From Zoopage sp. CT-All (Eukaryota; Zoopagomycota; Zoopagomycetes; Zoopagales; Zoopagaceae): DNA of 31,086 bases. The first letter of the stretch is position 1. Each line of letters opens with the position of its first letter. The notes below the pieces were generated by a model. It ran no database searches, was not told the origin of the DNA, and was given only the letters and a program-made list of their open reading frames with translations. Where the stretch lies: assembly GCA_004114245.1 (NCBI GenBank), contig QZWS01000064.1, forward strand, positions 1 to 31,086, given 5' to 3'. A program made the position numbers and the translations under genes. This document shows, piece by piece, positions 9,401 through 20,200 of the stretch.

Positions 9401-10438
9401 CGCCTAGGCGAGTTGATTGCGAGGAAGGCCCACCCTGCGGGACAGGTCACTGCGATCTCGACGGTAAACAAATCTGCACAGCATTTGACGGCCAAGCCAG
9501 CTGCTTCTGCGGATGGCCTTGCACCGAATCCCATCGTCACCAAGCAATTGCTCAATAGCTTAAGAAATCGGGCCTCGATTTCAATAACGGACATTGACGT
9601 GCTGGAGCTCGCGCGTCAATTGACGATTATGGACTCGAAGCAATTCTGCGCGATCCAACCGTACGAATTGATTGGGCTGGCATGGACGAAGAAGGACAGC
9701 CGTGTAGCGGTGAATGTGCGCAACATGTCCGCGTTTTCGGTGAACATCACGACTTGGATAGCGGAGCAGATTGTCTACGAAACGGATGTGAAGAAGCGGG
9801 CTGGGATTCTCAAGTACGCGATCAAGCTAGCAGACAAATGCTCGCAACTGAACAACTACAACACTCTGATGTCGATTCTGGGCGCGATCAACTCGACGAC
9901 GATCGAGCGACTGTGGAAGACGTGGGCGCTCGTACCGAACCGCCACAGAGTTGTCCTGAGCGAATTGCGAAAATCGTCGGACCATAAGAGAAATTATGCC
10001 GAGTATCGAGCACGACTGCGCGATTTGGCACCGCCTGCAATTCCCTTTGTTGGACTGTATCTGACGGATCTGGTATTCACAGCCGATGGAAACCCGGACT
10101 ATCGTCGACCACTGCTTGTGTTGGACAAGGAGAATCCGCCCCAGATCATTAATTACGACAAGTATGCGCGATCGGTGCGCATAGTTCGGGAAATGCAACG
10201 ATTCCAAGGGCAGCCGCACGCATTGCAAGGGGTGGCAGAGGTGCAGGATTGGGTGCGGGAGGGAATGGAGAAGGGAAGGAGTGGCGGTGATGTTGCCAAG
10301 CTGTTTGAGCAGAGCCAGTTGATAGAGCCACCAGCGGGTGTGGCGATGGCTGCAGGAGCTGGCGGCCTAGGGGCTGCGGTGAATCATGTACCACTGTCGC
10401 CGGTTCAAGAGGAGTTTGGAGCAGGCGCACGCGGATGA
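6403..10438 (+). CDS. RasGEF A: Cdc25-type Ras exchange factor (SH3-REM-RasGEF)
   Basis: Three exons: 6403-8889, 8935-9064, 9108-10438; introns of 45 and 43 nt (GTAGGT..TAG, GTGGGT..TAG); 1315 residues. ATG 6403 immediately precedes an SH3 domain (about 7-67: GDRILVFKHDASGW, GWFPANF). A long helical and Ser-rich middle follows, then the KVIKFFG element conserved before the REM domain of fungal Cdc25 proteins. REM (RasGEF_N) covers about 830-960 (LWFIKRGYPP, LTGGTWEALVEMLTPHD, VFLLTFRCF). The catalytic RasGEF domain covers about 1030-1275 (LELARQLTIMDSKQFCAIQP, NITTWIAEQIV, IPFVGLYLTDLVF). It should load Ras with GTP and, in fungi, feed adenylate cyclase or morphogenesis pathways. The last 40 residues are Gly/Ala-rich. 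The intron between KVIKFFG and the REM tryptophan is required, because exon 1 otherwise stops at 8931. Confidence 0.92.
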
Positions 10439-10511
10439 TGAAATTGCATTTGTATTGCGTATTGTATATCGTGAAAGGCAGCATAGCTAGCCTTGATGCA
10501 ACATTCCCTTA

Positions 10512-11897
10512 TTAAGCCGTGGAGGATAGCAGAAGGGTGTTCTGGGCACGGTCAAGGATGACGGCGCCTAGCGTCCAGCCAAGGTCACTGCCGCCCAAGT
10601 CGTTGCTCCACCGAATGGGCTGCGAGAATGGGATGCGAAATGCGAGGGATGCGAGCTGTACCATATAGACGGCCTCAAAGCACACCCGATACAACTCGTC
10701 CTCGTCCTTGATATGACCAAAGTGGGAACGAGCCGTGGTGATGTCGAGAACGGTGCAGAGGCGGTTGGATGTGTCGCGGAGACACGACAGCGGTGCGGTG
10801 TGATCGTTCTCAGCCGTAGCACATTTGAGCTTTTTGGCCATACGAGCAAAGCTTGACACCGCGTAGATAGGCATGTGCGAAGGAATGACGGGCTGGTAGA
10901 CACCAAGGACGGAGCAGGGTGGTTGAGAGCAGAGCGGGGCGGGGGAAGGCAGCAGCAGGGAAGAGCGGATGAGGCGAGCGCAGGCTTTCGGGGAGCCGGT
11001 GCCTTGCACAACGACGGTGGTATCGGTGGACGTTCCCGAGGCGCTATCGACATTAATGGCGGTGACGTTGTAGGGTGCCGTGGTGGCAGAAGCCACGCGC
11101 CAAGAGCATGGATCTGGGATAGGCATGTTCTCGCCCCCACCGGACTGCTTAGACTTGAGCGCGGAATAGTACCGCCCACGGGCTTGCACTATACCAAGGC
11201 GTAGGTATGAGTGGGTGTAGATGGCGCGTGGCAGGGCGCCCGGCAGCTGTAGGGGGTAGCCACCAACAAGCGGTGGCTGGTCTTTGGGCGGCTCGAACGC
11301 AATCTGCGTACTCGCACCCCCGAGGTCAACGTACGCCACGGTGGAGAGTGTGCTCGATACCAGTCGGTGGCTCAGGTGATTGGCAGTTAGCCAGCCACTA
11401 AGGGCCTCTTGATCGCCGGAGATGGTCGTGGCCGCAGTATGCTGGTCAACGATAAATGGAGTGTGTGCACGCATGGCAACGCGAGCTGCGCGCATGAGAG
11501 CAAGGCGGTGAGTCTCAGAGACGAGACGCATGCCGGCAGTGGCGCGCAGGGCAATGACAGTAGCGTTGTGATGGCTGGCTGGGATGGCATTGGTGGCGGC
11601 AACGAGCAGCGGCGTAAGATAGGCGTCTACAGCCTCAGGATCGAGTGAGGCAATTCCAGGCTTTGTCTCAACCGACCACTGGTCGGAGCGGGTGACATCC
11701 GTGGGCAGAGGAGTGATGGCGATGGGATGAGCCGCAGGCGCGGTGTAGATGTAGATGCGTGTGCCGGTCGACCCAGCGTCCATGATGACCGAGTATTGCG
11801 TGGTATCGTCTATGACGGGGGGTGAGGAGGCGGTGTCGACTGAGGCTGAGGCTGTGGCCGCGGCCAGGGCAACGGCGGCGAGCAAGCGCAGGAGCAT
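10512..11897 (-). CDS. GDA1/CD39-family nucleoside phosphatase (apyrase 1)
   Basis: 461 residues from ATG 11897, which starts a signal peptide (MLLRLLAAVALAAATASAS); the frame upstream of it is ordinary promoter DNA. Apyrase conserved regions are present in order: ACR1 DAGSTGTRIYIY (about 40), ACR2 ALRATAGMRL, ACR3 SGDQEALSGWLTAN with the catalytic Glu, ACR4 YVDLGGASTQIAFE, ACR5 DLGWTLGAVI near the end. No second membrane segment is seen, so the enzyme is probably soluble in the Golgi/ER lumen or outside the cell. There it would hydrolyse nucleoside di- or triphosphates (GDP/UDP for glycosylation, or extracellular ATP/ADP). It converges on RasGEF A (73 bp between stops) and diverges from the gene at 12160. 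A paralogue lies at 23264-24832. Confidence 0.93.
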   Translation of the reverse strand: MLLRLLAAVALAAATASASVDTASSPPVIDDTTQYSVIMDAGSTGTRIYIYTAPAAHPIAITPLPTDVTRSDQWSVETKPGIASLDPEAVDAYLTPLLVAATNAIPASHHNATVIALRATAGMRLVSETHRLALMRAARVAMRAHTPFIVDQHTAATTISGDQEALSGWLTANHLSHRLVSSTLSTVAYVDLGGASTQIAFEPPKDQPPLVGGYPLQLPGALPRAIYTHSYLRLGIVQARGRYYSALKSKQSGGGENMPIPDPCSWRVASATTAPYNVTAINVDSASGTSTDTTVVVQGTGSPKACARLIRSSLLLPSPAPLCSQPPCSVLGVYQPVIPSHMPIYAVSSFARMAKKLKCATAENDHTAPLSCLRDTSNRLCTVLDITTARSHFGHIKDEDELYRVCFEAVYMVQLASLAFRIPFSQPIRWSNDLGGSDLGWTLGAVILDRAQNTLLLSSTA

Positions 11898-12159
11898 CAC
11901 GGGCGTCAGAATGGTTGATAAGGGCCACGTGGAATACGCAGTCAGCGAGATCGTAGTGAATAGCTGTGCAAGACAGCTTATGAGCCTGCTGAGGGCTGCG
12001 GCACGTGGCCGGACTTGATCATATGTTGTATCTGACCATGTGTCATAGCGCGTCACACAGGTAATTAATATGTGCACACGTGGCAGATTCGATTCGTGTA
12101 GCCGTTTCCCGATTTGGCTCACGATTCATTTCGTATTTCGATATGGCATTCCCCTACAA

Positions 12160-12492
12160 ATGTCCTCCGCTGAACCCACGCCCCGCGTCACCATCTACGG
12201 CTCGTCTGTTTCCGGCAACCGCAAGGTCAAGGACGCGCAAACCCGTGCCACCAATGCCCTCCTCGCAAACAAGATTCCCTCTGTCTTCCGCGATGTCGCC
12301 GCGGCCGAGCAGGACAAGGCCTACATGCGCAGCAAGAACAACGGCGCAACTGCCCTTCCCCAGTTCTTCACTGACGGCGAGTTTCGTGGTGTGTGGGAGC
12401 AGATGGAAGAGGCCATCGAGGGTGGGTATGTGCATGAGTTTCTCGGACTGGATCAACCAGCGCCTTCTGCCGCATCTGACCAAGGTGCCTAA
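12160..12492 (+). CDS. SH3BGR-like thioredoxin-fold (glutaredoxin-related) protein
   Basis: 110 residues from ATG 12160. It shows the SH3BGR/SH3BGRL pattern: a beta strand VTIYGSSVSGN, a helix with basic residues, KIPSVFRDVAA, then the cis-Pro segment ALPQFFTDGEFRGVWEQMEEA and the terminal HEFLGL. The CxxC of true glutaredoxins is absent (YGSSVSG in its place), as in SH3BGR proteins, so a redox function is unlikely and a binding or scaffold role is more probable. There is no signal peptide, so it is cytosolic. The C-terminal 12 residues are Ala/Ser/Pro-rich. It is divergent from apyrase 1 (262 bp between starts) and convergent with RasGEF B (157 bp). Confidence 0.85.
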   Translation: MSSAEPTPRVTIYGSSVSGNRKVKDAQTRATNALLANKIPSVFRDVAAAEQDKAYMRSKNNGATALPQFFTDGEFRGVWEQMEEAIEGGYVHEFLGLDQPAPSAASDQGA

Positions 12493-12649
12493 TCGAATGC
12501 ACTGCGCTATTCACACGAACCAGGAACTGCGCACCAGACACTATGCGCATGTCTGTCGAATCACATCCAGCACACTCACCGCTGCAGCTGTGAAGCACGA
12601 GAAGCAGACAACCGATTTCTACTTTTACAAGGACAATTACGCTCCCAGA

Positions 12650-15600
12650 CTATTCCGCATCGGCATATCCCTGACCATTGGAGAAAACTGGGCTCTGAAG
12701 CTCGTCGGTCGGCGAGTCGGGATCACCGCTCTGGGTCTCCTCTATGGGAGGTGAAGGCTGCGGCGGCATCTGCGGCACGAATGATGACTCTTCGCGCGGC
12801 TCAACCTGCAAGCTCAGGCTATACAACGCATCGGAGTCGCCACCCGAGACGCTGCTCTCGAACGACTCCTTGAGCCAGGTAATCATTTCCGGCACCTTGG
12901 TCAAGTTGTACCGCTGTTGAAACTTCCTCATATCTTGGATGATGCGCACGGTCTTGACGTACTTGTCGAAATTGACCAATTGCTTGGTCTCTGGCTGACC
13001 AGGGACAAAGCCTGGCGGGCGTCGGAAGTTTGGATTGCCATCATCCATGAACACAACGTCCGTGAGGTAGAGCCCAAAGAATGGAATACATGGCGGGTCC
13101 ATGGCACGAATTCGCGCCCGATACTCGGCGTAGTTGCGGCTGTGATCGACGGCTTTACGAAGCTCGTTCAGCGTTATCATGGACTTTGACTTACTTGATA
13201 GGTACTAGATAGTGTCAGCCCATTGTCAGCTTAATGTCAGCGTAGCCGCCGCCTAACTTACCGCCCAAGTCTTGCGAAGGCGGTCAATCGTCGACGAGTT
13301 GAGTGCACAGAGAACGGCAACGAGAGAGTTAAAGTTGCCCAGGACAAAACATTTTTCGGCCACCTTGATGAAGAATTTGATAATGGCAGAGCGCTTTCGT
13401 GCCTCGGGCTCCTTCAAAATGGTTTCGGCGACCCACGTGGTGATGTTATTGGTCAGCGAGCTCATCGCACGGACATTGACAGCAACGGTGCTCTCCTTGT
13501 TCATAAACTCTTGGCCGACCAGCTCAAATGCGTGAATGGCGCAAAAATGCGTGCTGTCCAGCAGTGTGAGCTGCCGTGCAAGTTCGAGAGGGTCAAGGTC
13601 GACCACGTTCACCTGGCGCTGACGCAGGTTATTGAGCTGCTGCCGAGTTATGACTGGCGTCGGCGCTTCTCCCGACTTTTCACTGGACGTAGCGGCAAGA
13701 ATTAATCGATCAATCGACTTTGACCGCGACATTCGAGCAGTATTGGAGCGGGCCGCAACCACGGTAACAGCGGGCTGCGAGCCTCGGCTGCTCTACAAGA
13801 CACATCAAGCAAGATCATTGCAACATTTGCAGCAGTACTCGATTTTGAATCAAATCGCCAAGCCGGGCAGAGTTTGACGGCATTGCCTCTCGGATGGTGC
13901 CATTCTGCGCGAAATCGATCATGAAAGGAATCGCGGCATCATCAACGCTGTCGAAGAAGTATTCCATCAGCCACGTTTTGAGAATGTTGAACACACGCAG
14001 CCGTGTCGGCATCTGCTTTCGTTGTCGCCAATTCGCAAGTTGCTCAGGAGCTAGGCCGTCGGGAGATGGACGATCGTAGCGCTCGACTAGGCACTTGAAA
14101 AAATGCTCAGGAGTGGCATAGCAGCGGAAGGTCAGCATAAAGACCATGGAAAACTCGGCATCTTATGATCAGCGTCAGTGAAGGCAAAGGAAGCGCAGCG
14201 CACCAATGGCAGTGTCGTGCAGCGTCAGTCGCTCGACCAGGGCCTCAAATGTGCCGCCGGTCACGCCGTTCTCCAAATTAAACGTAACGTCGTCTGGCTG
14301 ATAGTCGTAGCGTAAATACCATGGTGTCGTGTTATCAACGTCTTGGGCACCAGGTGTCTGACCGTCAAAGAATTTAATGACGCTGGCGCCCTTCGGCGCT
14401 GCAGGCTGGGCAGACGATACGGGAGACTGAGGCAAACTCAGAGGCGCGACAGCATTCGAATACTCTTGGCCGGGGCGAGGGGAGCTTGATATGGACGATG
14501 CCAGTCCATATCCCGCCTGATGCTGGAACACACCAGCACTTGCGCTCCGATTCATGGCCATGTCGATCGAGCCGGGAACCTCGCCGGCAGCATGGGCTAA
14601 TCGACGATACGGCATGGTGGCCGATGGCTGATGGAGTGGGATGGCACTCGGAATCGGATTGGACGAGGCAGCGAGTGCCTGGGCGCGAATCGCTGCAGGG
14701 GTTTGGGCAGACGACTGCATCGTTGTTCGACGCGGACCAGGCGCAGGATGTGACGGACCAGAGTTCAGCTGCTCATTTGATGGGGTTTGGTTGCGAGCTG
14801 CCATGTGCTGCAGACTACGAGTCTTGCGACGGAGCGCAAGCAGATCTGTCGTTGCGTTCGTAGAGATGCCTGCTTTGAAGCCAACGTTATTGGCCAGCAG
14901 CACCTCGACGAGTTCGCGTCGGCGCACAACGACCTTGGCGCAGTCCACCACCGAATCGGTGCAAAGCAGGATATCACGCACGGTCATGAAAATGTTCTCG
15001 ATAAAGTTGACTGGTGGGAGCGCACCGCCAACTGCCATACGCGCCGAGTTGAGCAGGTCGTTGAGCAGATTATAGAGCGCATCGCGGCGCGAGCCGAACT
15101 CTTCCAGCGGATCCTCGAGTGACTGGCGAATGGTGCGCGCTGGTATCGTGCACTCGTCTTCGGAAGTGGCGTCGTCAGCATCTGGGGTGAGCAGGTCGTC
15201 GGGTGCGCGAAGATCTTCCAGAAAAGAAAGCAGCTGCCCCGTCTTGTTCACTGTGTCTTTGACGCCAACAAGCAACGCGTCTGCAGTCAGGCGCTCCGAC
15301 ACCGGCTCGGACGAGTTGGGAGACTGCGAGACTGCGTGCAGCTCGAGCGACACCCGGCGCATCAGCTCGCCACCAACGCGGTTGATCACGCGACGATACT
15401 CATCAAGCTGGGCTATAAAAGCCTCTTCGCGGGCCTTGGCGCTCGTTTCGCCGAGAAACGGGAGGTTGCTTTCGTTGGCAGCGTCTGGACTGTGCGGAGC
15501 AGCATTGTTTGTCGGTAGCAGCCTGATGCGTTCTCGCTCAAGGGCCTCTGGGTCGAGGAGGAGCGGGAAATTCTCGGTCAACTTAACAAACTGCTTGATG

Positions 15601-16677
15601 CTATGGAGCACGGCCATGGCCTGATGGCGAAGGTGGTGCACAGCATCCGAAGGTGGCCAGACACCGAGCGCGACGCGGGCCGCAAGAGCGAGCTGATTCA
15701 AAGCACCGACAATTTCACGGCGTTTTTCGGCCAGAGAGGGATTGTCGTGCAGTGCGGGCGAGTTTTCCTGCAGGATGCCGCAGTAGGCAAACACCAGGCG
15801 GCAGGAGAGCGAGACGTCATTTGTAAGGCGCGCGAAACGAGACTTTGAGCTGGCTCCTGCGACGGCGAGTTCCGAAATGGGCTGGATAATGCAGTTGACG
15901 AGGGCATCAAACGTGGGCTCCGACGTGGTGTCGATGTGCTGATCGACGGGTGAGGCGGACGTCGCGACGGGCAGAACGGACATTGCTGCATAAATCGGAG
16001 CGGTGTTTGGCGGAAGACTCTTTTCGGTTGGATGCGGCCGACCAGTAAGCGTGGGCAATCGCGGGCGCATTGACTGAGATGCCGCACCATTGGTGTCGAT
16101 AGAAAGCTGATGGCTGCGAGGAGAGTGCGACGAAAAGGGGCGGTCATCCGCCGGACGCACATCATCGATATTCCAAGTGGTGGCATCGGTGACGGTGTTA
16201 TGATAGAATACACGACCGTCGGCGGTAAACACTGCCTTCCAGTTGGCGGGTAGGGCGGCGAATCCGCCACGATTCTCGCCACTGGCAAGATCCGTGATGG
16301 CGGCTGCAGGCGATGTGACTGGATAGCCCACGATCGATGACACCCCTGTGCTGCTTGCACCATTGGTGGTCGGCCCCGGCTGGGACTCGCTTTCCATCAT
16401 GGCCAACTCCGCCAGCGCCTTCTGAGCGATGCTTTCTGGAGCATTGCCGACGTACTCGCTGGGGAACCACCCGCGCTGGCCACTGCATACTCCGTCCCAC
16501 CATCCGCTCGCATCTCTGTTAAACACAAGGAGAATATCTCCGCGACGAAAAGGCAGGCATCCGGGCTCGGTGGGGCTGTACGTGTGCAGCGCTAGGGAGG
16601 GTTACAGGGCGCAGGACGTGGTGTGGGAACGTACCCTGCACGACATCGACGGATGTTTGCGGACCTTCCGTTAGCAT
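12650..16677 (-). CDS. RasGEF B: Cdc25-type Ras exchange factor (SH3-WW-REM-RasGEF)
   Basis: Five exons on the minus strand: 16677-16635, 16591-14204, 14161-13839, 13792-13262, 13204-12650. The sum is 3840 nt, or 1279 residues. Introns are 43, 42, 46 and 57 nt, all GT..AG. The first intron splits the SH3 domain: exon 1 ends DVVQ, exon 2 gives ALHTYSPTEPGCLPFRRGD then FNRDASGWWDGV and GWFPSEYV. A WW domain follows at about 128-160 (LPANWKAVFTADGRVFYHN, TTWNIDD). Later come the VIKFFD element, REM (about 775-915: PWYLRYDYQPDDV, LVERLTLHD, VFMLTFRCY) and the catalytic domain (about 975-1220: LELARQLTLLDSTHFCAIH, RNYAEYRARIRAM, CIPFFGLYLTDVVFMDDGNP). It should activate Ras; the WW domain suggests recruitment by Pro-rich partners. 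The start lies 574 bp from that of RasGEF C, in divergent orientation. Confidence 0.92.
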
Positions 16678-16813
16678 TGGTCCAGTGGCGTGTTGCATTC
16701 TTCAAAGCGAATACGGAATCGGGGCAAAGGACGGAGATAATGGCGCCAAGGCAAGGTGGAAGAGCACGATAGCGATGCAGCCAAGAGGATGCCACGGGGT
16801 CTGACACCCACAG

Positions 16814-17214
16814 TTAAGCACCAGCGGTTGCTACAGGGGGAGCGCCGGCGAAGGGAAGCCTGCGGCGAAAATTCGGGCGTAGACAGGAGGCGTTGCGGGT
16901 CGAGCAGGGTGTGAAGATGGCCGCGACAAGTTGAGAAAAGCAGCCATAAATAAAGCGCTGCACCGAGGAGTGAGTGCCGCCGGCCAGACTACCCTGGAGC
17001 TGCTCCAGAATGGCTCCGATTGCATTGCGCAGATTGGTCGATGCAGGTAAGCCATGTGTATTCGGCGCTGCTGACTGCGCCTGAGCGAGTGTCAACTGGC
17101 CAATCAGGTGGCAGCATGATGCCTCGGCTTGCCTCATCTGCCCTTCCCGCCAACGACCTGCGGCTCGCTGCGAACCTGTAAAATTTCAGCGTAAGTATCT
17201 GTGCGCGGCCCCAT
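16814..17214 (-). CDS. possible small two-exon gene of unknown function
   Basis: A 107-codon frame starts at ATG 17137 and ends at 16814. Splicing an upstream exon (17214-17176, MGPRTDTYAEILQ) across a 38-nt GT..AG interval (17138-17175) extends the N-terminal helix in frame, giving YAEILQMRQAEASCCHLIGQ and about 120 residues in total. Later segments (RNAIGAILEQLQGSLAG, VQRFIYGCFSQLVAAIF) look amphipathic and helical. No family is recognised. Against it: the putative start is only 37 bp from the divergent start of RasGEF C, and the donor (GTTCGC) is weak. It may be a real small adaptor-like protein or chance coding in a bidirectional promoter. Confidence 0.35.
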
Positions 17215-17251
17215 TCCGCTTCATTTGACCCGACTGTAGTGCATTCCCGCT

Positions 17252-20200
17252 ATGAAGTCGTCGTGGGGGTTCAAGCGCAATAAGGATTCAAACGTATGTC
17301 CTGCGTCGCGGCCCTCCCGCGACTGCCCTCCTCCGCTCACCACGCTTATTCTCCCCTAGTCTGACGCATCCTCTCCGCTCGAGACCCAGCATGTCGATGG
17401 CATACCGCGTGGGCACCAGATCCTGGGCAGGAGTAAAACAACGCCGCTGCCCGACATCGCCGTCTATGACAACACTGCTGCATTTCATGCCGGTGAATGC
17501 GCGAATAATATGGTGTCGCCGATGCCACAGGCATGGTCCGCGTCACCCGCTCCGGTCTCTGCAACGATTTACCAGTTCCCGGACACGGTAGCACCCACAC
17601 AGCCCGCCCCATCCTCCAACGACGAACTCATCCTCAACACTGCATCGCAATACATGCGCAATCTCGCCGAACTCATCTACGCAGCAGAAGAGACCGCCGC
17701 CACCCAGCAGCATCCCGTGCTGGAAATGACCGATATCGCCGCCACCTCGCTCAATCTCTGCCAAGACCTTGTCAAAGCCGTTACCTCCCTGCGTGTCCCC
17801 GGATCCCTCTTGTCCTCTCCCCACCGCACTGCAAGCGATAAGCTCGCGCTCAGCTGCAAGGATATGCGCAAGCGAAAGGACGAGTTTGAGCGCCAGGCGA
17901 AAAAGGTTCGTGAGCTCGTCACCAAGATGAACTCGGTCAGCGCTCGCGAGGAAATGAACGCTATCAAGGATTCCACCATGGCAATGGTGTTTCTACGCGA
18001 GCGAGCCGATAATATGGTCGCGTGTGCTGAGATCGTAGTGCAGTGCAAGGCCGAGGTTGTGTTCCTCAACAGTCAGCCGGCGCCACTCGTCTCATCCTCC
18101 ACCATGCCATTGCCAAGGAGTCATGGCCGAGCCAGCAGTGATCTGCCGCTACCGTCCTTTATTCCTCCCCGTAGCAGCTCCCTCGAACGTAATGGCGATG
18201 ACAGCGGCGGACCGCCATCCTCCACTGGCCTCAGTGTCCTCGGTTTGCGTCCTCGTGCCGCAACGGATCTTGGCCGTGGACGCGACAACACAGTCAAGGA
18301 TACCGGTCTGCTCCATCTTGGGCCAGAAAGGGAAAAGAAGCGATCCATCTCACCCATGCCTGGACTCAATACCCTCAAGGGCATGCTGCGCAGACCGTCG
18401 GTTCCCAACGTGGATGCAGCGACGCAGCCTTCCTCCGCTCGCAGCGAAACCGACTCATTTCCCGCGGTTTCCAGCAGTCCCTTTTCAGGCGGGTTCTTCA
18501 TGCGCCGTCCATCAGCTCCAGCTATCGTGCATAAGCATATGTCCACCAAGTCAGATGCCAGCGACCACTCGAACTCGCGGCCTCGGGAAGGCGGCGACGA
18601 CAGTGACAGCGATAGTGACAGCGATAGCTCTCTTCTGAGTGACCCACAGCAAGAAGACAATGTGGATGATTCAGACGTTGGCAATCATCCGCAGAATTCT
18701 GCCGAGGCTGGATTAGAACGTCATGTCACTGACGATCCAACGAATCACGATGCAGATGCTGAAACGCAGGCGGCTGCAGCGCGTACTGCTGGTGACAAGT
18801 CCACGACACCATCTCCTACTCGTGAGAGCGAAGAGGCAGCAAGCTCCAACGACGAGCACAGCTTGCTGGAAGACTCGGACGACGAGTACATTGACTCCGA
18901 GGAGGAGCGGGAGCGGATTCTTGCTGCTTCCAAAGTACGCAAGGCGTCCAAATTCCTCGGAATGGATGAAGAGGATATCCAGGAAGCGCAGGTTACCATC
19001 ATTGTAAGTACAAAGCAGGTTCACACTGTCTGTCTCACTACCCTGGCAGACGGAGCGCGAATGGTTTTTGAACTACGACTATGGCTCCAAGGATGTCACA
19101 ATCAACATGGAGGGCGATGTCACCGGAGCCACTGTTGATGCTCTCATTGAGCGCCTTACCATTCATGACTCGATGCCGGACCTGAATCTCTGCAAGGCCT
19201 TCTTTCTCTGCTTCCGCTGCTTTGTCAATCCAGTCGTATTGGCCGAAAAACTGGAGGCTCGGTTTCGTATTCAACCGCCGGATGGGCTTGTCGAGGGCCC
19301 GCTGGCGCTCTGGCGAGAGAGAAAGCAGACTCCGATCCAGACGAATGTGATTTCAGCGCTCCGCAGTTGGCTCGAAAACTATTGGATCCCAGACACAGAT
19401 GACGACGCGCTGGAGGATATCCTCGAGTTTTTACAGCATGACGATTTGGAAGAATTCCCCGGCACCGAAGGCCTGTTAGATTTGGTTGAGCGACGAGTAA
19501 GTCGGTGGTCGTATAGGCAGATCTCAACTGACTGGCTGTGCTAGATGGAGCTGGATGCGGACGATCCAACCAAACCCAAACTGGCATCGCTGCGATCGCG
19601 GAAGGAGGCGTCCGAAAAGATGCTTGGCTTGTCGGATTCGGTGCCGTCGACTTTCAAAGTGCCCGCCAATCCGATTGACATTGACCCGGTCGAGATCGCC
19701 AACCAGCTGACGCTGATGGATAGTCGCCTGTTCAATGCCATCACGTCACGCGAGCTTGTGGGTCAGGAATGGTCGCGGAAGAAAGGCAGCCTGGCTGTTA
19801 ATGTGCGGGCCATGTCTACGCTTGCGACGCAGATTACGACATGGGTTCAAGAGATGATTCTGTTTGAAGAGGATATAAAAAAGCGCGTCAGCACGATCAA
19901 GTTTTTCCTCAAGGTCGCCGATGTAGGCTGCAGCTTTTTTCTGATTTGCCTTGACACGATTAGCGATGTCTTGTCGTCAACAATTACGACACGCTTTTTG
20001 CAATCATGACCGGACTCAATATCTCGAATGTTCAAAGATTGAAGAAAAGCTGGAAGCTTCTGCAGCCAAAGTACATGGCGCTCCTGGAAAAGCTGCAGGC
20101 TTCGTCGGACTACTCGCGCAACTATGCAGCCTATCGACAAACGCTCAAAACACTATCGCCGCCCTGTCTGCCATTCATGGGCGTATACCTCACAGATCTG

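Noticed and set aside
14486-16363. several 100-220-codon frames opposite or overlapping RasGEF B
   Set aside because: They are shadow frames of GC-rich coding sequence; none carries a motif, and RasGEF B explains the region.
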